Origin: Nocardia vaccinii NBRC 15922
Lineage (GTDB): Bacteria; Actinomycetota; Actinomycetes; Mycobacteriales; Mycobacteriaceae
Assembly (NCBI RefSeq): GCF_001613305.1
Contig: NZ_BDCC01000002.1
Location: 20,819-84,818 of the forward strand
Length of the DNA stretch: 64,000 nucleotides
Direction: 5' to 3'
The notes under the pieces were generated by a model, which worked only from the letters and a program-made list of their open reading frames with translations, was not told the origin of the DNA and searched no databases. A program made the position numbers and the translations under genes. Positions 16,604 to 25,057 of this stretch are shown one piece after another. Within the stretch, counting starts at the first letter, position 1. Every line of letters begins with the position of its first letter.

Positions 16604-18670
16604 TTACTCCTGCTCTTCGCTGTGTACCACGGCGAGCACGGTGCCGACCTCGACCTGCTGACCGGCGGTGACATTCAATTCGGCGAGTACGCCCGCGGCC
16701 GGGGCGGCGATGGTGTGCTCCATTTTCATCGCCTCCAGCCACAGGATCGGCTGTCCCTTCTCGACCCGGTCGCCCGTCTGTGCGCCGAGGCGGATGACCG
16801 CCCCCGGCATGGGTGCGAGCAGTGAGCCCTCGGCCACATGGTCGGCGGGATCCTCGAAGCGCGGCAGGCGTTTCACCGCGACCGAGCCCAGCGGGGAGTC
16901 GACCGCAACCAGATCGCCGTACCGCGCGATCTCGAAGCGACGGCGGACCCCGCCCCGTTCTCCGGGCACCGTCAGGATCACCGAATCCGGTGTGGCCTCG
17001 ATTAATTCGAGTCCGTCGAACTCGTCCGCCACGAAGCCCGCGCGGGTGTGGCGGTACCGGACATCGTGCCGGCCGCTGACGCGGGATTCATAGGATTTGG
17101 ACTGCGGCTGCGAGGGCAGGTTCCGCCACCCGCTGGGCAGACCGGCGCCGGTGCGGGCAGCGGCGCGGTTGGCCGCGGCGTCGGACAGCGCGGCGGCCAC
17201 CATGGACAGCTTCTCGTCTTCCTCGGAAACCAGCGGGGTTGCGAGTTCTCCGAGTCCGTGCGTGGCGAAGAACGCGGTGTCGGTATCACCCGCGAGGAAG
17301 GCCGGATGCCGCAGCACCCGCACCAGCAGATCGCGATTGGTCACCAGACCGTGGATCTTCGCCCGCTGTAGCGCCGAGGCCAGCAGATGCGCTGCCTCGT
17401 CGCGGGTTTCGGCATAGGAGATCACCTTGGCGAGCATCGGGTCGTAGTGCACCCCGACCACCGAGCCGTCCACCACACCGCTGTCCAGGCGAACGCCCGG
17501 TTCGGTCAATACGGTGAATTCCCCTGTGGTACCGGGAATGTCGAGCCGGAACACCGGACCGCTCTGCGGCTGCCAATCCTGTGCCGGATCCTCCGCGTAC
17601 AGGCGCACCTCGATGGAATGTCCCCGCAGATCCGGCTGCCGTGCGGGCAACGGCCGGCCGGCGGCCACCTGCAACTGCAACCGGACCAGATCCAGGCCGG
17701 TGACCTGCTCGGTGACCGGATGTTCCACCTGCAGACGGGTATTCATCTCCAGGAAGTAGAAATCACCCTTCTCGTCGGCCAGGAATTCGACGGTGCCCGC
17801 GCCCTCGTAACCGATGGCCTCCGCGGCCAGCCTGGCCGCGGTGAACAATCGCTCACGCATGCTCTGCCCACCGGCCCCGCGAGCGGCGGGCTCTCCATGG
17901 TTACACTCCGCTGCCTCCTGCGAGCCCGACGCTCGCAGGGCGTCGATTTTTTCCACGAGCGGCGAGGGGGCTTCCTCGACGACCTTCTGATGCCGTCGCT
18001 GAATGGAGCACTCACGCTCGCCCACTGGCCACACCGTGCCGTGGTTATCGGCCATGACCTGCACTTCGATATGCCGACCGGTCTCGAGATACCGCTCGCA
18101 GAACACGGTCGGATCGCCGAAGGCCGATTCGGCCTCGCGCTGCGCGGCCTCGAGTTGCGCGGCCAGCTCGGCGACCTCGCGCACCACCCGCATACCGCGA
18201 CCGCCACCACCGGCGGAAGCCTTGATCAGCACCGGCAGGACGTCGGGAGTGACCTCGGCCGGGTCCAGCTGTTTCAGGACCGGAACGCCGGCCGCATCCA
18301 TCATCTTCTTGGCCTGGACCTTGGAGCCCATCTGCTCGATGGCCGCGACGGGCGGGCCGACCCAGATCAGTCCGGACTCTTGTACGGCCTTCGCGAATCC
18401 GGCGTTCTCCGAGAGGAATCCGTATCCGGGATGGATCGCATCGGCGCCCGCGGCCAGTGCTGCCTCGATGATCAGCTCACCACGCAGATAGGTCTCGCCC
18501 GGAGTGTTACCGGGCAGCCGGACGGCCGAATCCGCCTCCGCCACATGGGGTGAGTTCGCATCCGCGTCCGAATAGACGGCGGTCGTGGCGATCCCCATGC
18601 GGCGGCAGGTCGCGAAGACGCGCCGGGCGATCTCCCCGCGATTGGCGACCAGAACATTCGTGATTTCCAT
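16604..18670 (-). CDS. accA2: Acyl-CoA carboxylase alpha subunit (biotin carboxylase + BCCP), with an internal insertion
   Basis: 688 aa. Biotin carboxylase/ATP-grasp domain at ~1-480 (VLVANRGEIARRVF; KASAGGGGRGMRVV; FLEMNTRLQVEHPVTEQVTG), then a linker and a C-terminal biotinyl domain with EAMKMEH (biotinyl Lys ~649). It carboxylates biotin with ATP and bicarbonate for the AccD2 partner. Residues ~243-270, between PSPLVEKI and MRERLF, are about 28 extra residues (DALRASGSQEAAECNHGE...) absent from relatives, where the two motifs are nearly adjacent. The inserted DNA contains an 8-bp-arm hairpin. The frame is intact, so the protein may still function. Start ATG 18670 follows accD2 by 6 bp. 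Confidence 0.93.
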   Translation of the reverse strand: MEITNVLVANRGEIARRVFATCRRMGIATTAVYSDADANSPHVAEADSAVRLPGNTPGETYLRGELIIEAALAAGADAIHPGYGFLSENAGFAKAVQESGLIWVGPPVAAIEQMGSKVQAKKMMDAAGVPVLKQLDPAEVTPDVLPVLIKASAGGGGRGMRVVREVAELAAQLEAAQREAESAFGDPTVFCERYLETGRHIEVQVMADNHGTVWPVGERECSIQRRHQKVVEEAPSPLVEKIDALRASGSQEAAECNHGEPAARGAGGQSMRERLFTAARLAAEAIGYEGAGTVEFLADEKGDFYFLEMNTRLQVEHPVTEQVTGLDLVRLQLQVAAGRPLPARQPDLRGHSIEVRLYAEDPAQDWQPQSGPVFRLDIPGTTGEFTVLTEPGVRLDSGVVDGSVVGVHYDPMLAKVISYAETRDEAAHLLASALQRAKIHGLVTNRDLLVRVLRHPAFLAGDTDTAFFATHGLGELATPLVSEEDEKLSMVAAALSDAAANRAAARTGAGLPSGWRNLPSQPQSKSYESRVSGRHDVRYRHTRAGFVADEFDGLELIEATPDSVILTVPGERGGVRRRFEIARYGDLVAVDSPLGSVAVKRLPRFEDPADHVAEGSLLAPMPGAVIRLGAQTGDRVEKGQPILWLEAMKMEHTIAAPAAGVLAELNVTAGQQVEVGTVLAVVHSEEQE

Positions 18671-18676
18671 ATCGCC

Positions 18677-20275
18677 TCACATCCGGAAGACGCCGAAGCC
18701 CTCGGCGCCCTCGATCGGGGCATTGTGGATGGCGGACAACGCCATTCCCAGTACCGTGCGGGTGTCGCGGGGGTCGATGACGCCGTCGTCGTACAGCCGG
18801 CCCGACATGAACATGGGCAGCGATTCCGCCTCGATCTGCGCCTCGATCATCGCGCGCATCCCCTTGTCGGCCTCCTCGTCGAAGGGCATACCCTTGGCCT
18901 CGGCGGCCGCGCGGCCCACGATCGAGATGACGCCCGCCAGCTGAGCACCACCCATGACCGCGGATTTCGCACTGGGCCAGGCGAAGACGAAGCGCGGATC
19001 GTAGGCCCGCCCGCACATGCCGTAGTGGCCCGCACCGTAGGAAGCGCCCATCAGCACCGAGATGTGCGGCACCTTCGAATTGGAGACCGCGTTGATCATC
19101 ATCGCGCCGTGCTTGATGATGCCCTTCTGCTCGTATTCCCTGCCGACCATGTACCCGGTCGTGTTGTGCAGGAACAACAGTGGCGTATCGGACTGATTGG
19201 CCAGCTGGATGAACTGCGCCGCCTTCTGCGCCTCCTCGGAGAACAGCACGCCGCGGGCGTTGGCGAGAATGCCGACCGGATAGCCGTGCAGCTCCGCCCA
19301 TCCCGTCACCAGACTCGATCCGTAGAGCGGTTTGAACTCGTCGAAATCCGAACCGTCCACCACGCGGGCGATGACCTCGCGCGGATCGAACGGAATCTTC
19401 AGATCCGTCGGCACGATGCCGAGCAGTTCCTCCTGGTCGTACAGCGGTTCGATCACTTCGCCGCGCGGCGCCCGGCCGCGCTTGGTCCAGTTGAGGCGCT
19501 TGACGATCGAGCGGCCGAGCCGGATCGCGTCCTGTTCGTCCGCGGCCAGATAATCGGCCAGACCCGAGACCCGCGCGTGCATTTCCGCGCCACCGAGGGA
19601 TTCGTCGTCGGACTCCTCACCGGTGGCCATCTTCACCAGCGGCGGGCCACCCAGGAACACCTTGGACCGTTCCTTGATCATCACCGTGTAGTCGGACATG
19701 CCCGGGATGTACGCGCCACCGGCGGTGGAATTCCCGAAAACCAGTGCGATCGTCGGTATTCCGGCCGCGGACAGTCGGGTCAGATCCCGGAACATCCGGC
19801 CGCCGGGGACGAAGACCTCCTTCTGCGTCGGGAGATCCGCGCCGCCGGATTCGACCAGTCCGATGACCGGGAGCCGGTTCTCCAGCGCGATATCGTTCAT
19901 CCGCAGGTTCTTGCGCAACGTCCACGGATTCGAGGTGCCGCCTCGCACAGTGGGGTCCGGGGCAACGATCATGCATTCGACGCCCTCCACGATTCCGATA
20001 CCCGCGATCACGCTCGCGCCCACGTGGAATTCACTGCCCCAGGCCGCGAGTGGGGCCAGTTCGAGGAACGGCGAATCCTCGTCGATCAGCAGTTCGATGC
20101 GCTCGCGCGCGGTCAGCTTGCCGCGCTTGCGATGTCGCGCCAACTTGTCCGGCCCGCCCCCGGCGATGTTCTTGGCGTATTCGGCCTCCACCTCGGCCAA
20201 TTTCGTCGTCATGGCCTCGGCGGCTGCCGCGTATTCCGCCGACGCCGCATCCAGGGTGCTACGCAGAATAGTCAA
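18677..20275 (-). CDS. accD2: Acyl-CoA carboxylase beta subunit (carboxyltransferase)
   Basis: 532 aa if started at TTG 20275, which overlaps the preceding gene's stop as TTGA; this gives the family N-terminus LTILRSTLDAASAEYAAAAE and the usual length (~530). Longer frames (to 20470) would run deep into the neighbouring dehydrogenase. Crotonase-like carboxyltransferase halves are visible: ARHRKRGKLTARERIELLID, GGARFRDLTRLSAAGIPT-type loop (here RMFRDLTRLSAAGIPTIALV), STAGGAYIPGMSDYTVMI, and the C-terminal GASYGAGHYGMCGRAYDPRF. It transfers carboxylate from biotin to an acyl-CoA. Methylcrotonyl-CoA or geranyl-CoA carboxylase are the closest functional types. Confidence 0.93.
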   Translation of the reverse strand: MTILRSTLDAASAEYAAAAEAMTTKLAEVEAEYAKNIAGGGPDKLARHRKRGKLTARERIELLIDEDSPFLELAPLAAWGSEFHVGASVIAGIGIVEGVECMIVAPDPTVRGGTSNPWTLRKNLRMNDIALENRLPVIGLVESGGADLPTQKEVFVPGGRMFRDLTRLSAAGIPTIALVFGNSTAGGAYIPGMSDYTVMIKERSKVFLGGPPLVKMATGEESDDESLGGAEMHARVSGLADYLAADEQDAIRLGRSIVKRLNWTKRGRAPRGEVIEPLYDQEELLGIVPTDLKIPFDPREVIARVVDGSDFDEFKPLYGSSLVTGWAELHGYPVGILANARGVLFSEEAQKAAQFIQLANQSDTPLLFLHNTTGYMVGREYEQKGIIKHGAMMINAVSNSKVPHISVLMGASYGAGHYGMCGRAYDPRFVFAWPSAKSAVMGGAQLAGVISIVGRAAAEAKGMPFDEEADKGMRAMIEAQIEAESLPMFMSGRLYDDGVIDPRDTRTVLGMALSAIHNAPIEGAEGFGVFRM

Positions 20276-21429
20276 GACTGGAACCCCAATCGCTTGGCCG
20301 CGAGGCTGGTCAGGATCTCGTTGGTGCCGCCGCCGATACCGAGGATGCGCACATCCCGATAATGCCGCTCGACCTCGGACTCGCGCATGTAGCCGAGTCC
20401 GCCGAACAGCTGAACCGCCTGGTGCGCAACCCATTCCGCGGTTTCGACCGCGGTGTTCTTGGCGAAGCACACCTCGGCGATCAGATCGGTATCACCCGCC
20501 GCCGCCCGCTCGACCACGTGCCGGGTGTAGACCCGCGCCACATCGATCCGGCGCGCCATCTCCGACAACGTGTTCTGCACCGCTTGACGACTGATCAGCG
20601 GCCGGCCGAACGTCTCCCGATCCCGGCACCACCGGAGAGTCAGGTCCAGACAGCGCTGCGCGTGCCCGTATGCCTGCGCCGCCAGCCCCGCCCGCTCGCT
20701 CACGAATGCCTGTGCGATCTGGGCGAATCCGCTGTTCTCGACGCCGACCAGATTCGAAACCGATACGCGCACATCGACATACGACAGCTCAGCGGTATCC
20801 GAGGCCAGCCAGCCCATCTTCTCCAGTTTGCGGCTGACGGTGAAGCCAGGTGTTCCCTTCTCCACCACCAGGAGCGACACACCGGACGCGCCGGAACCTC
20901 CGGTGCGCACGGCCGTCACCACGTAGTCCGCGCGCACGCCCGAGGTGATGAACGTCTTCGAGCCGTTCACCACGTATTCGTCGCCATCGCGGACCGCGCT
21001 GGTGCGCAGATGCCCGACATCCGAGCCGCCGCCGGGTTCGGTGATGGCCAGTGAGCCGATCTTCTCCCCCGCCAGCGTCGGCTTCACCCAGCGCTCGATC
21101 TGTTCGCGATTCCCGGACGCGATGATGTGCGGCACGGCGATACCGCAGGTGAACAGCGAGGCGAACAGACCGCCCGAACAACCCGCGTAATGCATCTCCT
21201 CGCAGACGATCGCGGCATCGAGGCCGTCGCCACCGGAACCGCCTGCGGATTCCGGGAATTGGATGCCGAGCAGGCCCAGCGCACCCGCCTTCTTGTGCAG
21301 CTCGCGCGGGATCTCACCGTCGCGTTCCCACTCGTCCAGGTTGGGCAGCACCTCGCGTTCGGCGAAACCGCGTACGGTGGCGCGCAATTCACGTCGCTCG
21401 GGGGTGTCCCAAGGGTTCACATAGCTCAT
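20272..21429 (-). CDS. fadE13: Acyl-CoA dehydrogenase (FadE13-like)
   Basis: 385 aa from ATG 21429, whose ATGA overlaps the stop of the AtuA-like gene. Visible: LRATVRGFAEREVLPNLDEW (helical N domain), IGSLAITEPGGGSDVGHLRT (FAD contact), GSKTFITSGVRADYVVTAVR, and the C-terminal RESEVERHYRDVRILGIGGG ending TNEILTSLAAKRLG, typical of isovaleryl-CoA dehydrogenase-like enzymes. The pair of dehydrogenases in one operon matches mycobacterial fadE12/fadE13. The last codons overlap the accD2 start (TTGA), implying coupled translation of the whole cluster. Confidence 0.92.
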   Translation of the reverse strand: MSYVNPWDTPERRELRATVRGFAEREVLPNLDEWERDGEIPRELHKKAGALGLLGIQFPESAGGSGGDGLDAAIVCEEMHYAGCSGGLFASLFTCGIAVPHIIASGNREQIERWVKPTLAGEKIGSLAITEPGGGSDVGHLRTSAVRDGDEYVVNGSKTFITSGVRADYVVTAVRTGGSGASGVSLLVVEKGTPGFTVSRKLEKMGWLASDTAELSYVDVRVSVSNLVGVENSGFAQIAQAFVSERAGLAAQAYGHAQRCLDLTLRWCRDRETFGRPLISRQAVQNTLSEMARRIDVARVYTRHVVERAAAGDTDLIAEVCFAKNTAVETAEWVAHQAVQLFGGLGYMRESEVERHYRDVRILGIGGGTNEILTSLAAKRLGFQS

Positions 21430-23141
21430 ACCAGAAGCTCCACGGGAATATCGATGTGCCGGGCCCGGAGCCATTCCCCGAGACCCTTTGCCTGCGGATC
21501 GAATCGGGCCTGATAGGCCACGCCCTCGCCGAGCAGGCCCTCGACGATGAAGTTCACCGCCCGCAGATTCGGCAGGACGTGCCGGACGACGGGCAGTTTC
21601 GCCGTCTCCGGCAGCAGGTCGCGCAAGGCGTCGACGGTCAATGTCTGTGCCAGCCAGGCGAACTGCTCATCGGTACGGACCCAGACGCCGATATTGGCAT
21701 TGCCGCCCTTGTCGCCGGACCGGGCCATGGCGATCGTGCCCAGTGGTCTGCGCTCGGTTTCGCCCGAGGTAACGAACCGCGGCACAGCGGGTTCGGGGAC
21801 ATCGGCGAGTTCCGACGTCTCGGTGGCGGGCGCGATGGCGACCTCGGTACCGTCCGGCAGCACCGCGATGTGTGGCACTTGCGCGGCGTCCACATATCCC
21901 GCGGTGAACACCCCGTAGGGGTTGCCGTTTCCCGGCGGGGCGGTCAGCGAGAATCCGGGATAGCTCGCCAGCGCCAATTCCACTGCCACACTGGAGAATG
22001 CGCGCCCGACCTTGTTCGGGTCCGGGTCGCGGACCACACAGCGCAGCAGTGCGCTGGCCTGTTCCTCGGTCTCCGCGTCGGGCCGGTCCAGGCGGCTGAG
22101 GGTCCAGTCGAGTTCGGCCGGGCGCACGGTCAGCCAGGATTCCAGCTGCCGGCGCGTCAGCGCGGCCTTCTCCTCGATGTCCAGACCCGTCAGGATGAAG
22201 GTCATCTCATTGCGGAATCCGCCGATGGTATTGAGCGAGACCTTGGTTCGCGGCGGCGGCGCCTCACCTGTCACGCCGTCGAGCAACACCCGGTCCGGCC
22301 CCTGCTGGGTGAGCCGAATGCTGTCCAGCCGGGTGGTCACGTCCGGTCCGGCGTATCGCGCCCCCTGGATCTCGTACATCAGCTGTGCGGCAACGGTATC
22401 CACGGTAACCGCGCCGTCGGTCCCGGCATGTTTGGTGATGACGCTGCTGCCGTCCCGCCGCACCTCGGCGATCGGGAAACCCGGACGTCCCAGATCGCCG
22501 AGTTCGGTGAAGAACGCGAAATTGCCGCCGGTGGCCTGCGTTCCGCACTCGATCACATGGCCGGCCGCCACCGCACCCGCCAGGGCGTCGTAATCGCTAC
22601 GCCCCCAACCGAAGTGGGCCGCAGCCGGACCGACGACCAGCGACGCGTCGGTCACCCGCCCGGTCACCACGATATCCGCGCCCGCGTGCAACGCCTCGGC
22701 GATACCCCACGCCCCCAGATAGGCATTCGCGGTCAGCGGCGACCCGAGCCCGAGTTCGCCCGCCCGCGGCAGCAGATCATCGCCGGCCACGTAGGCGATT
22801 CTCGGTGCGAGCCCGAGCTTTTCGGCCAGCTCACCGACCCGCAGCGCCAATCCGGCCGGATTCAGCCCGCCCGCGTTGGCGACGATCCGCACGCCGCGTT
22901 CCAGCGCCGCGCCCAGGCAGTCCTCCAACTGCCGCAGAAAGGTTTTGGCATACCCGAGCGAAGGATCCTTCAGCCGATCCCGCCCCAGGATCAGCATGGT
23001 CAATTCGGCGAGATAATCGCCGGTCAGCACGTCGAGCCGACCGCCGTCGAGCATCTCCCGCATCGCGTCGGCCCGATCGCCGTAGAACCCGGAACAGTTC
23101 CCGATCCGGATCATCTCCGCATCGCTCGCCACACCGCTCAT
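21426..23141 (-). CDS. AtuA/DUF1446-family acyclic terpene utilisation protein
   Basis: 571 aa from ATG 23141, with GGGAGG 10 bp upstream. N-terminal block IRIGNCSGFYGDRADAMREM and DVLTGDYLAELTMLILGRDR are the signature of the AtuA (DUF1446) family; the C-terminal ~110 residues (LGTIAMARSGDKGGNANIGV...) match the domain normally fused or following. AtuA is needed for citronellol/geranyl-type acid catabolism in Pseudomonas, with unknown chemistry. As first gene of the operon with a carboxylase, two dehydrogenases and a hydratase, it points to oxidation of a methyl-branched or isoprenoid acid rather than plain leucine. Mycobacterial counterpart: Rv0976c, same order. Confidence 0.9.
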   Translation of the reverse strand: MSGVASDAEMIRIGNCSGFYGDRADAMREMLDGGRLDVLTGDYLAELTMLILGRDRLKDPSLGYAKTFLRQLEDCLGAALERGVRIVANAGGLNPAGLALRVGELAEKLGLAPRIAYVAGDDLLPRAGELGLGSPLTANAYLGAWGIAEALHAGADIVVTGRVTDASLVVGPAAAHFGWGRSDYDALAGAVAAGHVIECGTQATGGNFAFFTELGDLGRPGFPIAEVRRDGSSVITKHAGTDGAVTVDTVAAQLMYEIQGARYAGPDVTTRLDSIRLTQQGPDRVLLDGVTGEAPPPRTKVSLNTIGGFRNEMTFILTGLDIEEKAALTRRQLESWLTVRPAELDWTLSRLDRPDAETEEQASALLRCVVRDPDPNKVGRAFSSVAVELALASYPGFSLTAPPGNGNPYGVFTAGYVDAAQVPHIAVLPDGTEVAIAPATETSELADVPEPAVPRFVTSGETERRPLGTIAMARSGDKGGNANIGVWVRTDEQFAWLAQTLTVDALRDLLPETAKLPVVRHVLPNLRAVNFIVEGLLGEGVAYQARFDPQAKGLGEWLRARHIDIPVELLV

Positions 23142-23258
23142 CCGCGTGCCGCCTCCCAATATGAGCCGCGCCGATACGGCATCCTCGCCGCACCGGTTAC
23201 AGGGTCACATCAGCACCAGAAAAAATCAAGCCTGCGTGCTTGTTAATGCTGTGTTCAA

Positions 23259-23400
23259 TGGCCTCCGCTTCGATGCGGCGGGGCCGCGGCCCCCCAAGGC
23301 TCGATTCTTCCCTCCCTCCGCTCCCCCGCTTCGCTCCTCCGCTCCGGTCAGTCCAGAATCGACCCGGGCCGCGGCCTCGGAGTCGCGTTATCCAGGGTGC
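23259..23400. repeat. Dispersed intergenic repeat, copy A
   Basis: Starts with GCCTCCGCTTCG, runs through GGGCCGCGGCC, GGCTCGATTCTTCCCTCC, TCCGCTTCGCTCC-like tandem, CCAGAATCGACCCGGGCCGC, and GGCCTCGGAGTCG. Internal inverted repeat TCGATTCT/AGAATCGA. Related copies at 26929, 48336 and 62820. It lies upstream of the AtuA-led operon. Confidence 0.85.
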
Positions 23401-23503
23401 CTGGGTGAACGGGCCTGGGTGAACTCAGGGGGTAGCGCCGTCCGGAGCCGTAGCCTTCGTTGTCGGTCGAGCTGGGTGTGTCGGTCTGCGTGGGGCGGCG
23501 GCA

Positions 23504-23525
23504 CGCCGGAGCGAAGCGGAGGCAA
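23504..23525 (-). repeat. Inverted 'head' of the dispersed repeat
   Basis: CGCCGGAGCGAAGCGGAGGC plus AA is the exact complement of the first 22 bp of copy D (62820-62841). It ends 9 bp before a GTG start and supplies that gene's ribosome-site-like GGAGG. Confidence 0.85.
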
Positions 23526-23534
23526 AATAACACC

Positions 23535-23693
23535 GTGTCGCACTCCGTGATCGTGGTCGTCCTCTTGGCCCTCGCCGGTTTCCTGATCGGCGGGGCCTTC
23601 ACCACCTGGAAGAACGGCAGCAGGCTGCTGTCCGGCCTCCTGGCCGTCTGTGCCGTGCTGGCGGTGGTCGGCGCTGTGCTGTGGTGGCGGTAG
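23535..23693 (+). CDS. Small two-helix membrane protein
   Basis: 52 aa from GTG 23535. Almost the whole chain is two hydrophobic helices (VIVVVLLALAGFLIGGAF and LLSGLLAVCAVLAVVGAVLW) joined by the polar TTWKNGSRL, so it should be an integral hairpin in the cytoplasmic membrane. The longer frame from 23460 would start inside the repeat element and is rejected. The only SD-like sequence, AGCGGAGG (23515-23522), belongs to the inverted repeat head. It is convergent with the cyclase gene 6 bp downstream. No functional family recognised. Confidence 0.65.
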   Translation: MSHSVIVVVLLALAGFLIGGAFTTWKNGSRLLSGLLAVCAVLAVVGAVLWWR

Positions 23694-23699
23694 GCGCGG

Positions 23700-24719
23700 T
23701 CAGCGCCCGTCCAGGCGGTAGATCCGCAAGTCCTCCGGGACGCCGCTGAGCGGTGCGGCGAACAGGCCGCGGCGATAGGGCCTCGCGGTGTAGCCGAGGT
23801 CGGCGAGGGTCTCCGGGCGCAGCGCATCCAGGGTGGTCTGCGAGATCATCGTGTTGCCGTTGCCGCCGGCCTCCATCACGCGGGCCGCGATGGTGACGTC
23901 GACGCCCAGCCAGTCGCCGCCGAACTCGCGCGGCGAACCGGTGTGCAGGCCGATCCGCATCTGCGGCCGGTAACCCGGCACGTCCAGCGCGGTCAACTGC
24001 CGTTTCGCGGCGAGAGCGGCGCGCACGGCGGCATCCGGACTCAGGAAGACCGCCATCACTCCGTCACCCATGCGTTTGATCACCCGGCCGCCGCGGTCCA
24101 CGATCGGCGGTTCGATCGCCGTCGCGACCCGGCGCAGGAATTCCAGCGTCGCCTCGTCCCCGGCGGTCAGCGACCAGCGGGAGAACGACACCAGATCGGT
24201 GAACATCACAGTTACCGGCTCGCTACCTTTTCCGCGGCCGACCCGCTCCAACATCGCCTGCCAGACCTGCAGCGCGCCGAGACCGATCTCCTTGGCCGCA
24301 CTGGGCGTATCGCCCACCAGTTTGTCCGCCGCACGCGCCACCGCCTGCGGCCCGCCGGGTCCGGAGACCGACAGCGGATCACCGAAAGCCGGGTCACCGG
24401 GCAGGTTTTCGCGCGCCTTGCGGATCACGCCGATCAGATCCGTCCGCTGATTCGCCGCGGACATGAGCGCGGACAGCTGTCCGGCTCGTAACCGGGCACT
24501 CGACCGGCGACCGTTCGGCTCGGCATCGACCGGCGTGAGCGGAATCACCACCTCCGGACCGGTTTCCGCATGTCCGTCCCGCGACGGCGATTCGCCGTCC
24601 ACGACTTCGTCACTCTCGCCGCCCCGCTGCGATCGCCCCCGCTCGCGACGGCCGGAGGGATTTCCGGCATCGCCGGCGCGACGCGCGTTTTCGCCGTCGG
24701 CGGAGGGGGATTCACTCAC
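23700..24719 (-). CDS. Class III adenylate/guanylate cyclase domain protein
   Basis: 339 aa if started at GTG 24719. Residues ~1-95 are low-complexity polar/charged, then a helical segment (AGQLSALMSAANQRTDLIGV) and linker, and a cyclase homology domain from ~170. Metal-binding Asps are visible in VMFTDLVSFSRWS and KRMGDGVMAVF; the latter also has the Lys that selects the purine. In GVDVTIAARVM the purine-specifying Asp and transition-state Arg are present, but the usual Asn of the VNxAAR motif is Thr. No membrane helix is visible, so it is probably cytosolic. The product is presumably cAMP; activity may be altered by the Asn loss. Start uncertain. Confidence 0.85.
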   Translation of the reverse strand: MSESPSADGENARRAGDAGNPSGRRERGRSQRGGESDEVVDGESPSRDGHAETGPEVVIPLTPVDAEPNGRRSSARLRAGQLSALMSAANQRTDLIGVIRKARENLPGDPAFGDPLSVSGPGGPQAVARAADKLVGDTPSAAKEIGLGALQVWQAMLERVGRGKGSEPVTVMFTDLVSFSRWSLTAGDEATLEFLRRVATAIEPPIVDRGGRVIKRMGDGVMAVFLSPDAAVRAALAAKRQLTALDVPGYRPQMRIGLHTGSPREFGGDWLGVDVTIAARVMEAGGNGNTMISQTTLDALRPETLADLGYTARPYRRGLFAAPLSGVPEDLRIYRLDGR

Positions 24720-25057
24720 GCTCCGAGGGTATCTCAGACGCCCCCCGGCAGGTAGATCGTCGATAATCGCCACCGTTCACCTCCCGATCGGACGGAGCGA
24801 ACACAGCATTGGGTCCGCCGATGGATAGCGTGTGGTTGCTGAACCGATGCTACGCACCGGTATTTCAGTGTGGAAGAGCTGTCCGCAACAGTTAACCGAG
24901 GATTTCCATATGCCATCGACCCGATGCGCCGAAACGCATCGGGCCGATGGTGGTCACGCCGAACGGGCAGTGTCCGACGTGACCGGGTGCGGCGGCCGCC
25001 CGACGCGGCCGCTTCCCGTCCCGGGCAGCGAGGGAGCTCCCGGGGAGCCGTGCGGGC
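24720..25057. other. Intergenic region between cyclase and ABC permease genes
   Basis: 338 bp. Apart from a 9-bp-arm hairpin (24920-24943) no gene, RNA or repeat is recognised; short open frames here lack start signals and protein-like composition. Confidence 0.4.
24920..24943. terminator. Hairpin downstream of the ABC operon
   Basis: CCCGATGCG (24920-24928) and CGCATCGGG (24935-24943) with loop CCGAAA. It is 115 bp beyond the permease stop (minus strand) and could terminate that operon. Confidence 0.55.

Noticed and set aside
20276..20470. Longer AccD2 starting at 20470
   Set aside because: The extra residues are the neighbouring dehydrogenase read out of frame; the TTGA overlap gives the family length and N-terminus.
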